From contig KK106981.1 of the NCBI GenBank assembly GCA_000611775.1, positions 6,222,312 to 6,286,311 on the forward strand: a DNA stretch of 64,000 nucleotides, in the 5' to 3' direction. Below, in pieces: positions 21,224 to 32,413 of the stretch. The stretch's first letter is position 1; every line of letters begins with the position of its first letter. A program made the translations under genes and the position numbers. The DNA comes from Umbilicaria muhlenbergii (lineage: Eukaryota > Ascomycota > Lecanoromycetes > Umbilicariales > Umbilicariaceae). The notes beneath the pieces are model-generated. The model made no database searches, had not been told where the DNA came from, and saw nothing but the letters and a program-made list of their open reading frames with translations.

Positions 21224-21949
21224 CTTGGTCTTCAATTCCCCGCAAGGAGTCAAAGAGACCTCTGGATATTCAGTTGAAAAGGTTCCTGGGATGCCAGAAG
21301 TTCTTCATACTGTCGAGTTTGGGAAGAGCTGCTGAGTCAGCAGGTCACTGTTCTATAGTGTTTTAGGAGTGATCTTCGCACTGGCCGCGATAGCCTTTTG
21401 CCTGGGTTAGTTAGCTCATGTGTCATTATCCAATTTTTGTCGCTAACTTTCATGCTGCCTTAGGCTGAAGGCCGAGAACAAAAGAAGTAGGACACTCACC
21501 CCAAAGAACCTTGAAATAGTTACATACGCGCAACAGCAATCACACAACGACGAACTTAATTTTCTACAACTCAGGATCAGCATAGATTATATACTAAACT
21601 ACTATCTGTGAAATTTGGACAGGTTCAAAGGATCTCCGTGCAGTGCTGCAGCTGTTGCAGTTCAGCTCATCCATTATTCGCGTAGTTTTGAGAGTCTGCC
21701 ACATATTTTGTCCCTGGCCCTCAGGCTTAGAGGCGTAAAATCTATTGTTCCGGAACCACTATATACGAGTACTTAGTATCTTCCTCGCTGGATGAACAAA
21801 TTATCCCATATCCGATGGGTGTAATAATTATCGTTTCCAAATCCCTTGGTAGCAAGACAGTTTTCTTCATAGCTCTTTACACATCAATCGAGTACTTTAA
21901 CATACTAAAGGTGCAAAGACCACAAATACGTTGGTTCTTCCCACCGACA
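21224..21949. other. intergenic region at the start of the accessory island
   Basis: CWC27 promoter side, then AT-rich sequence. No gene or repeat recognised. Confidence 0.4.
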
Positions 21950-22545
21950 ATGGATGGACCATCAACATTCGTTCCGGTCGCACAGAGCCCTAGGCACCAT
22001 ATCCGCCATTTTCCTAGCAGATCAGTTCCAATTGGGCGAACAGCATATACAATTATACGTACAGCTTTGACGCCCTCACTGACGTCTTCTCAACGCTATC
22101 AGGGAGTGTTTGGCTTCTTCCAGCTCACCATCCCCATCATCCTCCAAACTTCCGTAGATGTTCGCCTCCCCCAATGGAAAGCCTTATTCGTCACCGCGCG
22201 ACCAATCGTGCCTCCCCTCGTTTTTCCCTCCTGCGCGTGCCTCAGCTACGTTACGTAGCAGTACCATTCTGATGATGATCACTCATCGCGATGGCGCATC
22301 TACGCTCTCGCTGCCGCGTCGACTCGTACGATGGTTCCTTTCACGCTTGTGGCTATGGGTGTTGTGAATGCGAAGCTTATGAACGAGGTAGCGACTCTGG
22401 ATGCGGGTAGTGAGGCGGCATGGCGAAGCAGGAGGCGACAAAGCCGTCGGTGAAAAGCTGGGGGTCTTTGACTACGACGAGGAGCATGTTGGTGCTTGTG
22501 GGGGGTGTCTGGTGCCCTATGAGTCTGCTATCATCTCGGACCATA
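21950..22545 (+). pseudogene. decayed DUF1772 (anthrone oxygenase-like) membrane protein
   Basis: Pieces of this small four-helix membrane family are readable in order: MDGPSTFVPVAQS and, in another frame, LGTISAIFLAD; then VRLPQWKALFVTARPIVPP; then, after an in-frame stop, RWRIYALAAASTRTMVPFTL and VAMGVVNAKLMNEV. The last block matches the family's third helix and conserved VPFT...N region. A final helix-like segment is readable only in a third frame. I therefore call it a broken copy, although undetected introns could account for part of it. Family members include oxygenases of aromatic polyketide pathways and many proteins of unknown role. No polyketide synthase is nearby. Confidence 0.5.
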
Positions 22546-22680
22546 GTTAGTCACTAGATAGTGGACGAGCGTTTCAAGAGCTAGATCATGTGCTGGCCCA
22601 GGCGAAGGCCGGAGCTTCACGAGGCCGCGGTCCGAGATCCAGGGACCCTGAAACTGTCTCAGTTGGCTCAGACTAAGGTA

Positions 22681-23317
22681 CCTTAGGGGCCAAACCTTGG
22701 TGTAAAATAGAGTGTCACAACTATAACTTCACAGTGTATGTGACTGCAGTCTGTTGCAACTGTTAACAATCAAAATAACTGTAGTGATCTCACAATACAG
22801 AATCTTCTATGAAATGAATTTTATCATGAGTTTTTTAAGACTATATACATCTTTACATTATCTTGACATACTTAATGATGTGACATGCTAAAAGTCAAGA
22901 TACATAGAGATTTCATTTTCATACCCGGAAGATGCCGGCAGGCTTCGCTAGAGCCACCTTATAATGAATCTCAACACCACATATTTTATAATTGCAGGAT
23001 CAGTTGATTCAGGCAAATTTCACACAAGGGAGTATTCCGCAAGTACTGTTTGCACCTACAGAGGGTTGTTGATAATGTGGTTGATAATGCGCTTGTGCCT
23101 TCAAGCAAATTTGCTTACTAAAATAAAATACTGCTGACTAATTTCAGAACATGCTGAATGTGACATGGTTAATCAGTCTTTACATGATAAATAACTGTAC
23201 ATGCTAAACCGTACCACCGTAAGTGAATGTGGTTCCCAGAATTTACCATGTCAAGAAGGATTACCATGCCAGCAACGCCGTGCAACCCTATTATGATTTG
23301 AGGTTTGGCCCCTAAGG
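22681..23317. mobile_element. small non-autonomous DNA transposon (MITE-like), TA target site
   Basis: The left end CCTTAGGGGCCAAACCT (22681-22697) is the exact reverse complement of the right end at 23301-23317, and weaker pairing continues inward for about 20 bases. Each end is directly bordered by TA (22679-22680 and 23318-23319), the duplication made by Tc1/mariner and pogo-type transposases. The 637-bp interior is AT-rich and has no long reading frame, so the element would depend on a transposase elsewhere. Only one copy lies in this window. The perfect 17-bp ends suggest it is not very old. Confidence 0.7.
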
Positions 23318-24415
23318 TAGTATCACTACCCCTTCTCAGGCTTAGCTGGTGGCTGCGCCACGGCGATGGAAGCTTTCGTTGAAAGGGTGGTTTCAGGCAA
23401 TAATGGTTGAACAGCTTGATTGCTTAGGTATGCTCGAGGTGTTGTTCTAACGAGGAGAAATTCTAGCTAATAAGCAGGCGGCTGACTAATCCCTCCACAT
23501 CGTTCTACATAAGGTAGGCAAAAAATTACCCGATCTCGCTGAGCTGCCTGAGACAACTCTGAAACCATTTTTCGATTCAGGCGGATGTGGGGAGAATATG
23601 AGATAAGTGACTGTGCGTAAGGGCGCTAGGGCCTCTTTGCTTTCACACATACATGACGGAGATTGCGTAATAATACACTCACCATCCATCCATCGATCTT
23701 ACGGTCTTTACCTGAGCGACAGTGGGGACTCCCGAAACCCCAGAATTGTGAGGCTCCAAAGGGAACCTCATGACTGCCTCGCTTACTTTACACGAGCATA
23801 TTCCGACGTCATGTGCATAACTCACTTGTCTCTTCCTCAGCTTCTCCTACGGATGAGACAGACTAGATAAGTTTACCGAGGGTTGGGTGACAGGATGGGA
23901 AGGCACAAGGACAGGGAATCACGAAGATGGAAAAAAGCACAAGGATGGGAAAACACGAGGATGGTGGAGTCAATGGCAACGATGACCTGAGTGTATGGGT
24001 TGTGGACTTCATACTTCGAAGCAAAATGGCTAAATTCAGAATTTCACCTCCGTCATCAAGTTTATTCCCAGTATTAGAGAAAATAGGGAGCATGGGTGTC
24101 AACAGAGTTAAGTTATCAGATCTGGTAAATTCGTTGCAAGGAGACTTCTGCTGGTCGCTATACAACCATATGTTTGATGATGCTTAACTTGACTTATTGT
24201 TCATCAGGAAATAGAGCGAAGGTAGCAGTCTGTATTGCTAATGATTGCTATGATGCGTACCCTCATCCCGACGCCATCAGATCTTGCGCGCGCCTCTCGG
24301 GCTGTATCAGGCTTCCCACATTACTAGAATCCGTACCTCGATACTCTTCCATTGAAATTCTTTCGCAGAACCACAAACATCATCGCCGTCACTAGACTTG
24401 TTCTTCAGACTAACA
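23318..24415. other. non-coding part of the accessory island
   Basis: No gene recognised. Around 23875-23970 short purine-rich words (GATGGGAA, CACAAGGA, CACGAGGATGG) recur loosely, like a decayed simple repeat. Confidence 0.4.
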
Positions 24416-25705
24416 ATGTCGGTACTTGCATTTCACTCCGGTCAAGCACACTCTTTGGGCAAAGCTGACAGAGCCTCAGTAACACCTCAAAGATACTTAG
24501 AAGCCATCAACTTCCATGTGAAGCAAACAACCCTTCAAACACTCTATCCTGGGCACGGCTTCAAGGACCTCAGGGACTTTTTAAAAAAGTCCCCTGTTTC
24601 ACCACGGCACGCAACGACCCCATCTCAACATTATGCACCTTTCCCCACACTATATACTGTGGACAACAGAGAAGGGCACGGCCGTTCATTTGAAGACTTA
24701 GACTTATGCGTTGAAGCTCTAAGGCAGAACACTGCAGACTTCAAACCACAAATTCTTTTTTTGAAAGGCTATCCTTCACCCGAATGGATTACCTCCGTTG
24801 GCTCTTTGTGCGGATTTGATCCAGAGTACTTCAAATTGCACCTTCGCTTTCACCCCAAATGGGAATACTTCTCATCGTCATCACTCCCTTCTTCTCTTCT
24901 TTGCATACTGGCCATGGTTTTTCTTTCGGCTATGGTTACAAACGCCACGATTGGTTTTTCTTTCGGCTATGGTTATTAAGCTATAAATTTTCCTCAGAGC
25001 GCCTCCTTATTAGCTGAGCACTATGGCGAGACCCTAGATAGGCCACTTATGAGTGTAGATCCATTCTACGCTCCAATTGAGCTCTTCAGGTTTTCTGCCT
25101 ACTCTGAAAACCAGTTTTTAGCAACAATGGAGGTCAAAATCGGCACAGATACCGGGCACGCATCTCTATACAGCAAGAAACCAACGCTTTCAAACCTACT
25201 GTACTTCCAAGAGATTCTCGATGCCCACATCTCACGTCTTCGTGAAAACATCGATGTTATCAAGCGCGGCGGTGATGCTCATTGGCCACGAGTGTCCGAG
25301 TCAAACTCAGCATTGCGCTCAAAGGCAGAATCTACCAAGGAGGCTCTATTGAAGGACTTTGAGCATTTGCTTCATCATGCCCAATCTCTTCTGGCCCGCT
25401 GCACTAGAGGCATGGACATTGTTATGAACAATGCCATGCTTGCTCAGTCCGAAAGAGCTATTCACCAGGCCAAGCGGGTAGCCAAATTGACAATTGTGGC
25501 TTTTGTCTATATACCGTTTTCGTTCACAACCTCCTTCTATGGAATGAACGTCAAGGAGCTGGCAGCAGGGAGGCTTTCTCTGTGGGCTTGGTTTCTTACT
25601 TCAGTCCCCGTCTTCATTCTTTCTGTGTTTTTCCTATTTTGGGACGTTCAAAGATTTGTTACCTTAAGTAAGCAGGTCGCGCAACGCTTTGTCAACATAT
25701 TTTAA
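24416..25705 (+). pseudogene. CorA-like transporter with a missing middle
   Basis: The N-terminal part (24416 to about 24900) reads as the soluble domain of fungal CorA-like proteins, with ILFLKGYPSPEWITS and LRFHPKWEYFSSSSLPSS. The C-terminal part (about 25006-25705) reads SLLAEHYGETLDRPLMSVDP, then FRFSAYSENQFLATMEVKIG, a coiled region and the membrane domain with FTTSFYGMN and a second hydrophobic helix. Between them, where family members carry roughly 100 more residues, there are only about 110 bp built from two copies of a 24-bp repeat, and the frame closes at a TAA. A splice from about 24931 to a TTTTCCTCAG acceptor would rejoin the frames, but with a poor donor (GTTACA) and still without the middle. 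I judge it an internally deleted, probably dead relative of the gene at 353-1983. Confidence 0.6.
24915..24975 (+). repeat. 24-bp direct repeat inside the broken CorA-like gene
   Basis: TGGTTTTTCTTTCGGCTATG plus GTTA occurs at 24915-24938 and again at 24952-24975. It sits exactly where the conserved middle of the protein is missing. Confidence 0.85.
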
Positions 25706-26000
25706 GAAGTTTGGATAGTTCCGATCACAGACTTTCTTTGTTGTAATTACAACGTGGTTGAAGTACGTCTAACCTAGTCTATCGACGAAAGTGAAAAGAA
25801 ATCATGAACTCTACTGTATTAGACGCCCTCTAATTGTCTCAACCAGCATCAGATTATGTGACTCTCAGTCAGTGAAGTCAAATTTCAGAGTTTTGAATTA
25901 CTATACAGTTGCTCTTAGTTGGGAACCGTTAATTCAAGATTGTGAGCATGCCGCAGGCAGGACGTGACCTATCTGCAACGCCTTAAATGAGGAGGTGCCC

Positions 26001-28413
26001 TCACCTTTGAGCAGAGTAAGTTCCCTCGTGCCGAAAAATTGTACTTCCGGTGTGTACAGATGTAGGCCTTCCTACGCTTTTCAGACATGCATATACAGTA
26101 TTCATGAGCATCAAATCGCTTCCTGAAGCCTTCGTTAGTACAGCGCTTTTGAAAACTAAGCTCCAAGCCTACCAGGAAGAGCCATCAGGCCAACGACAAA
26201 AGGTAGTTGCTCCTCTCTCTGAGTTGCTTTTGACATATAGGGTACTTGCCCAACTTGCAGCTGATTAGTGAATGTCATTTATGGAGGTACCGCAAGAGAG
26301 TACTTGGAACTACAAGTTCTGGAGCCTCGAGCATCGGGGCCAAAAGCAGATTATGCATGCCGAGAGGGGGCCTCTGAAAACTAGTAATGGCTGGTCAATA
26401 CAAATAGAAAGGCACTGTTCGGTAGGGAGAAGCACATACTGTGGAGGCTCGTCTCGATATCGTGGTGAAACATTCTCGACCGGGAGGACTAGAATTGCAT
26501 GGCTGGTCTCAGATGCGATAATATTCTTGCGGAACCAATCGCGAAAGATAGCTAATCGCTCTACTGCCTCATCACGTTCCGCCCTGGTGATGGATTTGCA
26601 ATCCTCCCTTTGAATTTGATTAGACGTGAGCAACTCGAGCTTCATATACGAAGTATAGGGCGTAGTTTCTCTCACCAAGCCTTGCGAGTAGGCGGACTGA
26701 CATAGGGAGCTTTTTGGTGCTCTTCCCAATACGTCTCCCGGAAATCATCGAAAGCATGATAGTCGTCATACCACATGTTTTTGGTCGCCTAAGAAGAACT
26801 CAGCCCGCGCCGTTGATACATAATAGGAAAGAACTTTCCTCAATGATGTAAGCGTGCAACGACAGATCGCCAGCTGCCTCTGGTGGTGCTCGACTCCATT
26901 CATCTTTGAAGGAGACCTTCGAATGCTTCAAGCCAAGATATGCCTCAATGTCGCGCATGAAAGTCTGAGCAAGATCGCATTGCTCAGGGTCAATCGAGTT
27001 CCAATAGTCTGTAGGCCATATGATGGCTGAGAATTGCTTCTGGCAATTAGAGAGGGCGGTTCAATTAACTATAATGAAACAAATACCTTCATGCTTGTGG
27101 TGTCTAACCTGTCGCCGTACCAGTTTGCCGCGAAGTCCTTACATTTCTGAAGGTCTCGTCCAAGAAAAGACGGCGTATCCAGATATCTGGTAAGCGTAAG
27201 TGACACTAGAAGGTAACTCGGTACATGAGGAACCTTACTTGATACATGACACAAAGCCTTCTGTAGGCAGCACCCCAAAGCTAGGACGTATAGAGAAACA
27301 GCCATTCCAGAGAGCGGGCCTCATAACGCTACCTGTCGCTACAAAAGACTCTTGCGTAAGCAATCTCCATTGAAGGATCTAGTTTGGAATCTCTCACTAT
27401 CAGAACCAATTGCAATATCGAGCCAGTCATATGCGCCAATGGCGGCTCCGCTCCCATTACTACTTCCACCAGCCGACAGAAAGCCATCAGCTCGCGGGTT
27501 CCATGGAGCTTGATAGTCAATAGACTCAGTTGGCTCCTCCCACGTTGCAAAAGAGGTAAGTTTTGTCTTGCCAACAATAACAGCGCCTAGATCGATCAAC
27601 CGCTGTATGCAAGGAGCCGATTTCCGCTTCGGCGGATATGTTTCGTAATATGCACGACTGCATAGTGACGTCTTGGTACCTTGCAAATCGAAGTTGTCTT
27701 TGACCGCAATGCGAAGTCCAGCCATCGGAAGATGAGGCTTACGTTGGAATTTGAGCCTTGAGGGGACAGCGATTTCTAAAGCCTGCTCTTCACTCTGTTT
27801 GTAGAGTTGCTGAGCATGCTCGCTCAAGAAGATCAGCTCTATGTTAACGGTATGGCATATTGTACTTACCTGTTTCTGTCGGCTCTGAATGCCGAAAAAA
27901 ACGCACCGTTTATGTCATTGTACAATCTCCAAACCTCTCGTAAGTGGCCTTCCAGTATCACGTACGGACCAGAATGGAGTTTAGACCTGTTGGCTGCGAA
28001 TGGAAGGCAACGAAACCACTTCATCCCCTTCCGGGCCAGGAAAGTTCGAGCACTCTCAGTAACCTCGATGACCTTCTCCTCCATCCCCTGGAATATCACG
28101 CCTTGGAGGAATGCAATCTGAAACACATCATCTGTGCTTTGATAATGGTCTATGCACTGCTGTATCCAGGCGTCTGTGATACTGACATCCTGGCTTCCGA
28201 TACAATCAAAAACAGTGACAAGGGTCGGACCTGCGTTGCACTCGAATGGCGTGTCCTAAAACAAAGATTTAGCCCTCATACCGACGAAAAACTGAGCATA
28301 TTCATGTCACTTGCATCGTCTGAGAATTGAACGAGGTAACGCTCGTCATTCACATAGAGTATCTGGTCACGCTGCAAAGAGATTCTGCAACTATCTCGCA
28401 CAAACGCGGACAT
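26001..28413 (-). CDS. amidase-signature family hydrolase, 11 exons, one non-GT donor
   Basis: Exons: 28413-28311, 28230-27870, 27822-27398, 27338-27239, 27186-27087, 27039-26839, 26788-26676, 26607-26440, 26380-26314, 26260-26173, 26122-26001; total 615 residues. The Ser-cisSer-Lys triad is visible: Lys in LRIAVKDNFD, cis-Ser in SAGGSSNGSGAA, and nucleophile Ser in GSDTTGSV, which only appears after splicing at 27397. An N-terminal domain of about 150 residues (AFLQGVIFQGMEE, KLHSGPYVILEGH) precedes the catalytic domain, as in a fungal subgroup. The end reads GSDLMLMNTVYACLKSVGRP. Intron 10 has a perfect TACTAAC branch. Intron 6 (26838-26789) starts GA, not GT, yet its length, acceptor and phase are ideal. 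Amidases cleave amide bonds of small molecules; the substrate is unknown. The first intron is the least certain. Confidence 0.75.
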
Positions 28414-29010
28414 TGTTCCTTCTGCCAGACACACTGACTTGACGACCAGAGTTGAGATCAGACTAATATCGAGGACTGAAGGGAAGACTTGAAAGCGTCT
28501 CTGCAACTTTATGAAATGTGAATTTTATTTTCGGTATTTTCCAGGTATTGAAATCGACGCCCCACTTTGCCGTCTCACTGCACCCGCTGGATGCAGTCAC
28601 ACTTGAGATCCTGCTTTAGGCCGACATGCAGACATGGAGACAGATAAGCAGACTCGGCTACAGCCGCAATTTATTTTAGATTATTTTCCAGGATATCACG
28701 GAGTATGTTCAATTACTGCTGCTGTGTTACATTGATGCTGCTAGGATTTGCCTAGCGACCCTCGCACTGTAGCAAGCAGGGCTTTTTCACATTGCCAGTG
28801 CGATTGCCAGAGCTGCAACCTCCGCCATCTGAGGAATCCTCAGCTCTATATCCAACAAGTATGTCTGATGATGTGGCTCAAGGAAGCAGCAAAAGACAAA
28901 GCAGACTTCTGCAAATGCATTATGAACCGCAGGTTCAAACTCTGTGAGCTGCTGAGACTACCCGATTGACAAAGGGTTCGATCCTAAAGCTAATAAAACT
29001 TGTTATAAAG
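28414..29010. other. intergenic region between divergent amidase and NB-ARC genes
   Basis: Holds the amidase promoter and possibly lost 5' exons of the NB-ARC gene. No convincing coding segment recognised. Confidence 0.35.
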
Positions 29011-31654
29011 CTTCGTCGTTGTTCCTGGCGTGGGAACTTTGCAAGCAGAATCTTGGCGTAACAACGAAGATGATGACTACTGGCTGAAATCCATTAAGCC
29101 ATCATCCGCTCACGACGTTGGCATATTTGCCTTCACAAATCAGCTAGCCGTTGATGGAGTGCTGACTTGGCAACAAATTGAGGAGGAAGGAGCAGTCTTC
29201 TTAGAAGCATTGTACTTGAGAAAGCCTTGTGCCGACCAGCGGATACCAGCGGGGTTGTTGACGAGAGCATTGTCCGTCTCAGGACTTTCGCAATCTGCGG
29301 TCCACGCGGGATGGGCAAGACGCAAATTGCCTCAGAGTTTGTCCATCGACACAAAGCTCAATTTGACGCAATCTTTTGGGTGCACGCAGACGAACCATCA
29401 AAGATAGCGCAAGACTTAAACCATATAGCAATCACTCTAGGTCTTATTGCTGAGGATTCCGTCGAGGGAAGGGATCAAGTCCTCACACGGGATGTACCTA
29501 GTTCTTGGCTGGCTAGCGCACCCACTAAAGTCCTACAAAAAGCTGGAGCACCGAAAATCCGAGGAAGCATCCTTCCTATTGATTTTTGACAACGTGGATG
29601 ACCCAGACATACTCGACGACTGCTGGCCTACGGAGTCGTCAGGTTCTGTCCTAATCACAAGCCGCGACCCATTAGTCAAGAACTACATATACGCCGATGA
29701 TCCTGGCATAATTCTACCCTCGTTTGATCACAACGAAGCCACGGACTTCTTGCTCAAAGTGACGGACCGCGAAAGCGAGATTGAGGAACGAAGTCTAGGC
29801 AAAGCGATAGTTGAAGCGCTTGGCGGTCTTCCATTAGCAATCACTCAAATGGCAGGTGTTATTGCACGCAATGACTTGAGTTTTTCAGAGTTTCTCGATA
29901 TGTATGACAAGGAAAGCGCTCATGCACAGCTATTCAAGCTTCAGATCGGCCAGCTTAAAAGAGGGACAAAATACGACCACACGATAGCATCAGTATGGGC
30001 GCTTGAAGGCTTGGAAGAAAGTGCTGCTTCTTTGCTGGGTGTTCTTTCCCTTCTTGATCCAGATGGTATACCGGAATACATTCTGGAGGTGAGCGGAGCA
30101 ACATTGCAGTGGGAAGGCTATCCTCAAGACACCATGGCTTACCAGCGAGCGCGCACAGAACTTCTAAAATCATCCCTTCTCACAAGAGACAGAAGTGCGA
30201 AAAAGATTTTCATCCATCGCCTCATTCAAGATGCAGCCCGAGCTAATATGTCCGACGACCGATTCGACCTCGTTTTTGTCTTTACGCTTGGTTTGCTATC
30301 GTCTGCTTGGCCCTACGAAGAATTCGGCTTTGGCAACGAGCAATACAGATGGGCTCGCTGCAACGAGCTTTATCGTCATGTTCTTAGAATGCAGAAATTT
30401 TATCCGCGGTTGCGTCCGCCGAGCAAGCTTTCTGTAGCTAGTCTAGAACCACCAAAGTTCCTGCTCGATCTTGCTAGGTGAGCATTAAGAAGCCTTGCAT
30501 TCGGAATTCCTTTTCTATCTCATCCATGTGCTTATTCGGTCATTCTAGGTTTAGCATCCTGACTTCAAATTTCGCTGATACCACACCTTTCCTCACGATG
30601 GCTCAAACAATGTGCGAGCGGCTTCAGAAAATAGATGTAACCCTAGAAACGCAACATTCTGAGCTCAACGATCAATTCGAGACTTTGAACCGTATGTTTC
30701 ACCATCACCGCGGCGAGCTAAGTCTCCACACAAACCAGCCTCAAGTGTCATTGCCGAGCTACCATACTTTTATCCGGATGCTGCAAGAAAAATTCGGCGA
30801 CAAGCCTCGTGGCAAGGACCAAAGCTTAGGTGTCGCATGGAATGAACATGGCAACGCACTTCTCCAGAACGATACGTACGATGAGGCGGAAAGTTGCTTC
30901 AACAAATCCATTGAAGCCCTTGGTGCACTTGAAGGCTCCACTAGAATCTCGATCTCCATGCCTCTTATCAATCTTGCCTTTGCCTACTGGCTCCAATGGC
31001 GACTTGACGAAGCTGCATCTACCTTTCAAGAGGCACTCAATGATCGCAAGAGGGAATATGGTTTGAATGATAGAACTTCTTTCGTGTGAGTACATCATGT
31101 TACTCTCGTTAACTGATGAGAAAAGCGTTTAACAAGGTCCATGTTCTAGTACGGGAAAGCTTCTCATTGGCTTCGGTAACGTCAGAGCAGCACAAGGGCT
31201 GCTGGATGAGAGTTTCGTATTGCATCAGCGTTGTTTGTTGCATTATAAGTCAACAGCTGGAAACAACCATCACAGAACCGGTGACGGATGCGTGAAGGTG
31301 TCCGACCACTATGTCCGGCTTCTTCAGTTCGACGCTGCCTTGTGAGTTAATTTCCGTTGCTTGAACTCAGCCCAAACAAACAAAGCTAGGCAACTCTAAC
31401 TTCCCTGCGATAGGAGCCTGCTAGATCAAGCGCTGAAAATTTACGGTGACCGAGAGCATTTCATACCTGAAAAGGCGCGGGTGAACTATAAGAGAGGGAA
31501 ATTGTTGCAACTCTTAGGGAGGGACTTGGAAGCTCAAGAAGACTTTCGCCAAGGATTTCACTTGTTTCAAAGAATACGCCCCGAGAACCAAAAACCCTTG
31601 GAACAGCTCAAGGACTCAGACTTTGATAAAATCATCATGTTTTGGTCCAGGTAG
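29011..31654 (+). pseudogene. hydrolase-like / NB-ARC / TPR protein (fungal STAND type), frame-broken
   Basis: The first block (from about 29011: VVVPGVGTLQAESWRNNEDD...VLTWQQIEEEGAVFLEALYLR) resembles the N-terminal alpha/beta-hydrolase domain found on fungal NLR-like proteins, but it stops before any GxSxG nucleophile. In another frame an NB-ARC ATPase follows: P-loop GPRGMGKTQ (near 29300), then, after a further frame change near 29490-29500, LVLGWLAHP, Walker B LLIFDNVDD, LITSRDP and the GLPLAIT motif. The TPR region is well preserved across three good introns (30478-30548, 31086-31149, 31342-31413) with units such as GNALLQNDTYDEAESCFNKS, ending at TAG 31652. STAND proteins act as signalling ATPases in non-self recognition. 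The two frame changes and the truncated hydrolase argue for a decayed gene, but a sequence error at one site cannot be excluded. Confidence 0.6.
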
Positions 31655-32413
31655 CACTGATATTACAATAACTTATTTGCTTAAAACTAAGTGGGTGAAT
31701 TTATGTTTACTCTGTAAGAGTATCTCTTATAAGTCATGCGTAGAGGGAAATGATCAGATGACTTTCACTAAGTTCTATGTAAGAATCTATAACTTTTTAT
31801 AACACAACTTGAAATTTCACAACAGCTCATTGAGAAATTTAATAAGCAAGTTACGAAACAATCAACTGTGTACACCAACGGTCGAGCAATCCATGAACAT
31901 CTGGTTTGCATATCAATCAGCCACGGCTATGCCGAGAGCGAAGTCCAGGTATTGCGAGATCATCGAGGTCGAAGAGGACTGGCTTCCTAGCTCTCAGAGG
32001 GTTTAGACCGCCGTAGTGTTTCTTAGCACTCTCAAGGTTCTTATAGTTTACAGAGCCTCACTATGTTGCCCTGAACTCTTAAGGCTTCTAGAATTCTTAG
32101 AAGTGCCATCAACCCTCTTACAACTCTTAGAGCAATCTTAAAGCTTCCTAAGAGTCTCTGCATTTGCAACAATTTGATACCTAGAGAGCTCTACATGCGC
32201 CTTCAACATTATCCGTCACTTCAATCCCAGCGTCTCAGATAAAACAAAACATGGCATACCAATAGCCGCGCAGCCACCGCGCGGTATCAATGATCATCAA
32301 CCCATCCCATCCCATCCCATCCCATCCCATGCCAAAAATTCCCCCACCCTCAAACACCAAAGCAACCCTAAAATCCCTCCCAAACCCAAGCAACCCCGTC
32401 TTCCTAGCCAAAG
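31655..32413. other. non-coding stretch at the right end of the accessory island
   Basis: About 31990-32170 carries a loosely repeated CTCTTA/CTTCTAGAA vocabulary, including a near-palindrome around CTTCTAGAATTCTTAGAAG. The last part is the 3' UTR of the MINDY-type gene. Confidence 0.4.
32301..32330 (-). repeat. (CCCAT)6 microsatellite; G-quadruplex-like on the minus strand
   Basis: Six perfect CCCAT units. Read on the minus strand, the coding strand of the gene ending at 32414, this is (ATGGG)6: six G3 runs separated by two bases, about 85 nt past that stop codon and so likely in its 3' UTR. Confidence 0.85.

Noticed and set aside
22681-23317. Signs of repeat-induced point mutation in the transposon
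   Set aside because: AT-rich, but CpA and TpG changes are not clearly in excess by eye; a RIP index would have to be computed.
26001-28413. Amidase taken at first as several broken fragments
   Set aside because: Splicing ten short introns restores the Ser nucleophile motif and the complete C-terminus; only one donor remains irregular.
28976-28995. GGGTTCGATCC resembling a tRNA T-arm
   Set aside because: No acceptor stem, A-box or D-arm can be placed around it.
32050-32110. Heat-shock-element-like palindrome CTTCTAGAATTCTTAGAAG
   Set aside because: Spacing of the GAA/TTC blocks is irregular and it lies downstream of both neighbouring genes, not in a promoter.
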